15,991 bases of DNA, taken from positions 1 to 15,991 of the forward strand of contig CALGGL010000142.1 of assembly GCA_937915975.1 (NCBI GenBank), written 5' to 3'. Under the pieces are notes generated by a model, which was not told the DNA's origin, made no database searches, and saw only the letters and a list, made by a program, of their open reading frames with translations. Position 1 is the stretch's first letter. Every line of letters begins with the position of its first letter. Shown here in pieces: positions 13,541-15,991 of the stretch. The translations under genes were made by a program, and so were the position numbers. This DNA is from an uncultured Lachnospiraceae bacterium. GTDB taxonomy: Bacteria > Bacillota > Clostridia > Lachnospirales > Lachnospiraceae.

Positions 13541-13602
13541 TTTACAGCTTTACAAAGCGGTTGGTAAAGATAAACCGGTACGGAACAATAAGGAGAAGAA
13601 AA

Positions 13603-14370
13603 TTGGCAAATCGAACTATATTATTTGTAAAATCAGAGGTTGGATTTATAACTCAGGCAATAACAAAAAACCTACAGGACGTTGGATTTAATGTGATTGA
13701 AACAGGTGATAATCTGGATGATATCAATTATCATAGAAGCTTTGCAGATATGATAATTTATTATGTGTCGGGTTCAAAGGAAATAATTGCACAGCGTATG
13801 TCATTTCTTACAGATATATGTAATGAATATAACAAAACTCTCTGTCTTGTCGGGGATGAGAGATGCATAACAGAGGCCCAAAATACCGATAACGGACAGC
13901 GCATAGTCGGGTCATACAAAAGACCGATTGATATACGTGAGCTGGTTTCCGGAGTGTTTAATCAATTTAGTATGCATATGGAATATGAAAGAACCAAGAG
14001 TATACTGCTTGTGGATGATGATGTTGATTTTATATCGGTTGCGTCGCTTTGGTTGGATGATGATTATAAGGTGGATGGTGTATGCTCGGGAAAAGAGGCA
14101 TTAAGATATCTTGACAGATACAGACCCGACCTCATTCTTCTTGATTATGATATGCCGGAGCTAGATGGCTATGAGGTGTTTGAGAAGATTAAGAAAAATC
14201 CGCTTATTGCACATATTCCGATTATTTTTCTTACCGGAAAAAATGACAGGGAGACAGTTATGAAGATAATAAACAGAAAGCCGGACGGATACCTTCTTAA
14301 ATCCATGGGAAAAACCGAGCTTATGAATTCTATAGACAGCTTTTTTGTTGAAAGTGCGTTAAGTGTATAA
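13603..14370 (+). CDS. Two-receiver protein: degenerate N-terminal receiver plus intact C-terminal receiver
   Basis: The protein has 255 residues. The C-terminal receiver (~131-250) is complete: DDD at 138-140, phospho-acceptor Asp181 (LLDYDMPELDGYE), Thr211 and Lys233. The N-terminal ~120 residues follow a receiver layout (TILFVKSEVGF strand, a second strand IIYYV, later LCLVGDE and a YKRPIDIRELV end), but the acidic pair is replaced by Lys-Ser and the phospho-acceptor strand ends in Tyr/Val, so it cannot be phosphorylated in the usual way. I call it a pseudo-receiver, by layout only. TTG 13603 is chosen because AAGGAG (13590-13595) is seven bases upstream; the longer frame from 13507 overlaps the previous gene and has no RBS. 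Without an output domain it may act like a CheY- or DivK-type protein-binding regulator. It is the last gene of the relay. Confidence 0.85.
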   Translation: MANRTILFVKSEVGFITQAITKNLQDVGFNVIETGDNLDDINYHRSFADMIIYYVSGSKEIIAQRMSFLTDICNEYNKTLCLVGDERCITEAQNTDNGQRIVGSYKRPIDIRELVSGVFNQFSMHMEYERTKSILLVDDDVDFISVASLWLDDDYKVDGVCSGKEALRYLDRYRPDLILLDYDMPELDGYEVFEKIKKNPLIAHIPIIFLTGKNDRETVMKIINRKPDGYLLKSMGKTELMNSIDSFFVESALSV

Positions 14371-14413
14371 AGCAGTTTATTATCCGGTATATCTGAATTA
14401 ACTTATAAAAATG

Positions 14414-14442
14414 TTGCATTTAAGGGGAATTAAATATATAAT
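14414..14442 (+). promoter_or_regulatory. Candidate promoter for the OFA transporter gene
   Basis: TTGCAT (14414-14419), 17 bases and TATAAT (14437-14442) form a promoter with a perfect -10 and a half-matching -35. The predicted start is near 14449, giving a leader of about 95 bases. A weaker alternative is TTGTTT (14492-14497), 16 bases and TGTAAT (14514-14519), much closer to the ATG. I see no terminator between the relay operon and this gene, so read-through is also possible. Confidence 0.5.
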
Positions 14443-14464
14443 AACCTTTAGTGTCATTAAGGTT
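14443..14464 (+). promoter_or_regulatory. Small dyad at the predicted transcription start
   Basis: AACCTT (14443-14448) and AAGGTT (14459-14464) are perfect 6-bp inverted copies, 10 bases apart, directly behind the -10 box. They could be an operator for a repressor of the transporter gene. No U-tract follows, so it is not a terminator. The signal is short and could be chance. Confidence 0.3.
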
Positions 14465-14542
14465 GTTAAGTAAAACTAAGCATAAAAGCTTTTGTTTTTC
14501 ATAACGTAAACAATGTAATAAAAAAGAAAAGGAAGAAAAAAG

Positions 14543-15913
14543 ATGGGAACAAACGAACAAACAAAGGCAGGAGGATGGCGTGCGAATAAGTGGGTACGCG
14601 CTGCAATACCTGCACTCTTACTTCACTGTAGTATCGGTACTGTTTATTGCTGGTCAGTATTTAGTGAGGAAATTGCAAAGTACATAGGTCACGAGAAGAG
14701 CTCGGTTGAATGGGCATTTTCATTTGCTATATTTTTCCTTGGAATGTCAGCGGCATTTCTTGGAAATGTAGTTGAAAAGGATATTCACAGATCTTCGCTT
14801 ATAGCTACAATCTGTTTTGCAGCAGGTATGGCTCTTACAGGATATTTCATCTATTATGGCGGAGAGCATCAGGGAAGCAAGCTTGCACTTATCGGAATTT
14901 ATGTAAGCTATGGATTTATCATGGGTGTAGGTCTTGGTACAGGTTACCTTTCACCGGTTAAGACTCTTATGCTTTGGTTCCAGGATAGAAAAGGTCTGGC
15001 TACAGGTCTTGCGGTTGCAGGATTTGGTGCTGCAAAGGCTATTGCAAGTCCTATAATGCAGCATATGCTTTACAGCGATGTAAAAAATCAGGTTCAGAGA
15101 GAAGGCGGAATCTACAGAATGTTCTGGATTCTCGCAGGCGTATATTTTGTTATGATGTTTGTTGGACATTTATTACTTAAGAAGCCTGATGGATGGCATG
15201 AACCACAGGGCAAGGATGCTAAGCCAAGTATTATACAGGTTCTTAAGACCAAGCCAATCGGAAACTACATTGGTATCTGGGTTATGTTCTATATAAATAT
15301 TACCTGTGGTCTTGCACTTATATCACAGGAGAAGATGATTGTTAAATGTATCGGTCTTGCAGCAGCAGCGGGAACAATCTCATCCGTATCAGCAATATTT
15401 AATGCAGGCGGACGTCTTGGTTTCTCAGCTTGGGCTGATACTATGAAGGACAGAAATACAATATATAAGCTTATATTTATTCTTTCAATAGCATTTACAG
15501 GCCTTGTAATGGCTACTCAGGGTATCAAGAACGGTGAGGGCAATACTCTTCTTATAGTTCTTGTACTTGCACTTATCTTTGTTGTAAATGCAGGCTATGG
15601 TGGTGGATTCTCAAATGTCCCTACACTTCTTTCAGACCACTACGGTATGGGAAGCATCAGCGCAATCCATGGTATTACACTTTCAGCATGGGCATTTGCG
15701 GGACTTACCGGTAATCAGATTGCAACATACATAGTTAATCACAGCGGTGAATGGATTGACCACGACGGAACATTGGTTAACCCTGTGGGATATCAGAACG
15801 TACTTTACTTTACAATAATCATGTACATAATTGCTTTGGTTCTCTGTCTTGTACTTGTAAGACCTACAGACAAAGCACTTGAAGCAAAGGCTGCCAAAAA
15901 AGCAGCTAAGTAA
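14543..15913 (+). CDS. OFA-family MFS transporter (oxalate/formate-antiporter-like)
   Basis: This 456-residue, 12-helix major facilitator belongs to the oxalate:formate antiporter family (TC 2.A.1.11). The evidence is SIGTVYCWSVF (30-40) in helix 1; the conserved cytoplasmic stretch GLGTGYLSPVKT (130-141), then WFQDRKGLATGLAVAGFG (145-162); FNAGGRLGF with a following WADTMKDRN in the second half; and the late motif GGGFSNVPTLLSDHYG with its HGITLSAWAFAG helix. The C-terminus is a short Lys/Ala tail. Characterised members exchange carboxylates, but most OFA proteins have unknown substrates. I see no lysine in the HGITLSAWAFAG helix, whereas OxlT has an essential lysine in TM11, so oxalate should not be assumed. 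The ATG follows AAAAGGAAG. It lies 172 bases after the relay operon with its own likely promoter and may be functionally linked to it. Family certain, substrate unknown. Confidence 0.92.
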   Translation: MGTNEQTKAGGWRANKWVRAAIPALLLHCSIGTVYCWSVFSEEIAKYIGHEKSSVEWAFSFAIFFLGMSAAFLGNVVEKDIHRSSLIATICFAAGMALTGYFIYYGGEHQGSKLALIGIYVSYGFIMGVGLGTGYLSPVKTLMLWFQDRKGLATGLAVAGFGAAKAIASPIMQHMLYSDVKNQVQREGGIYRMFWILAGVYFVMMFVGHLLLKKPDGWHEPQGKDAKPSIIQVLKTKPIGNYIGIWVMFYINITCGLALISQEKMIVKCIGLAAAAGTISSVSAIFNAGGRLGFSAWADTMKDRNTIYKLIFILSIAFTGLVMATQGIKNGEGNTLLIVLVLALIFVVNAGYGGGFSNVPTLLSDHYGMGSISAIHGITLSAWAFAGLTGNQIATYIVNHSGEWIDHDGTLVNPVGYQNVLYFTIIMYIIALVLCLVLVRPTDKALEAKAAKKAAK

Positions 15914-15918
15914 TGAAA

Positions 15919-15934
15919 ATAAACTTCTGTTTAT
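15919..15934 (+). other. Short AT hairpin after the transporter gene
   Basis: ATAAAC (15919-15924) and GTTTAT (15929-15934) form a perfect 6-bp stem with a TTCT loop just after the TAA/TGA stops. With no G-C-rich stem or U-tract it is at best a weak 3'-end structure. The remaining bases to the end of the window hold no recognisable gene. Confidence 0.25.
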
Positions 15935-15991
15935 CGCAATAAGACAGATATCAGGTTGGTTAATATACTGAACAAAGAAAGCAGGCGGTTT

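Noticed and set aside
13507..13602. TTG start extending the last relay protein by 32 residues
   Set aside because: It overlaps the preceding gene and lacks an RBS, while TTG 13603 has AAGGAG seven bases upstream.
1..15991. CRISPR arrays, tRNA/rRNA genes, transposases, c-di-GMP riboswitch
   Set aside because: I looked for regularly spaced repeats, tRNA-like cloverleaf ends, transposase motifs and a GEMM-type core, and found none convincing.

Overview
The window looks like a metagenome contig from a low-GC member of the Lachnospiraceae (Butyrivibrio/Roseburia/Pseudobutyrivibrio-like). The reasons are the AT-rich codon use, strong AAGGAGG-type ribosome binding sites, ATG/TTG starts, an RlmD-type rRNA methyltransferase with the long Clostridia-style C-terminal extension, and a dense set of PAS/hybrid kinases. 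Every gene I accept from position 205 onward is on the + strand. The first ~166 bases do not fit: they are GC-richer and encode, on the - strand, the C-terminal part of a Bacteroidetes-type SecY. That edge is most likely an assembly chimera.

Left part (about 205-4056): the 3' end of a YfcE/MJ0936-type metallophosphoesterase; a 142-bp nested inverted-repeat element (413-554) touching the ribosome binding site of the next gene; rlmD (568-2271); a 258-bp gap with an intrinsic terminator and five GGATAAG/CTTATCC repeats; then an acidic, Pro/Thr-linker-containing protein of unknown function with no convincing start or secretion signal (2530-3987), closed by a good terminator.

Middle (4074-4485): a promoter and strong RBS drive only the first ~50 codons of an amidohydrolase, which then dissolves into unrelated sequence. 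Inside this stub lies a strong promoter (TTGCGA-17 bp-TATAAT) whose -10 box sits between the arms of a 13-bp dyad.

Main part (4446-14370): six tightly spaced genes forming what looks like one phosphorelay operon. They are (1) a soluble three-PAS hybrid histidine kinase with two receivers; (2) a membrane APC-family permease fused to a hybrid histidine kinase; (3) a REC-degenerate GGDEF-EAL protein, a probable phospho-regulated c-di-GMP phosphodiesterase; (4) a free Hpt protein; (5) a REC-Hpt fusion with an extra C-terminal helical domain; (6) a degenerate-receiver plus intact-receiver protein. No DNA-binding output domain is present, so the visible output is c-di-GMP turnover and/or protein contact. 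An OFA-family MFS transporter (14543-15913) follows with its own likely promoter and may move a carboxylate linked to what the permease-kinase senses. I infer that external solute (APC-kinase) and internal signals (PAS kinase) converge through the Hpt proteins on the EAL protein and the two accessory receivers. This transporter-coupled relay is the most interesting system in the window.
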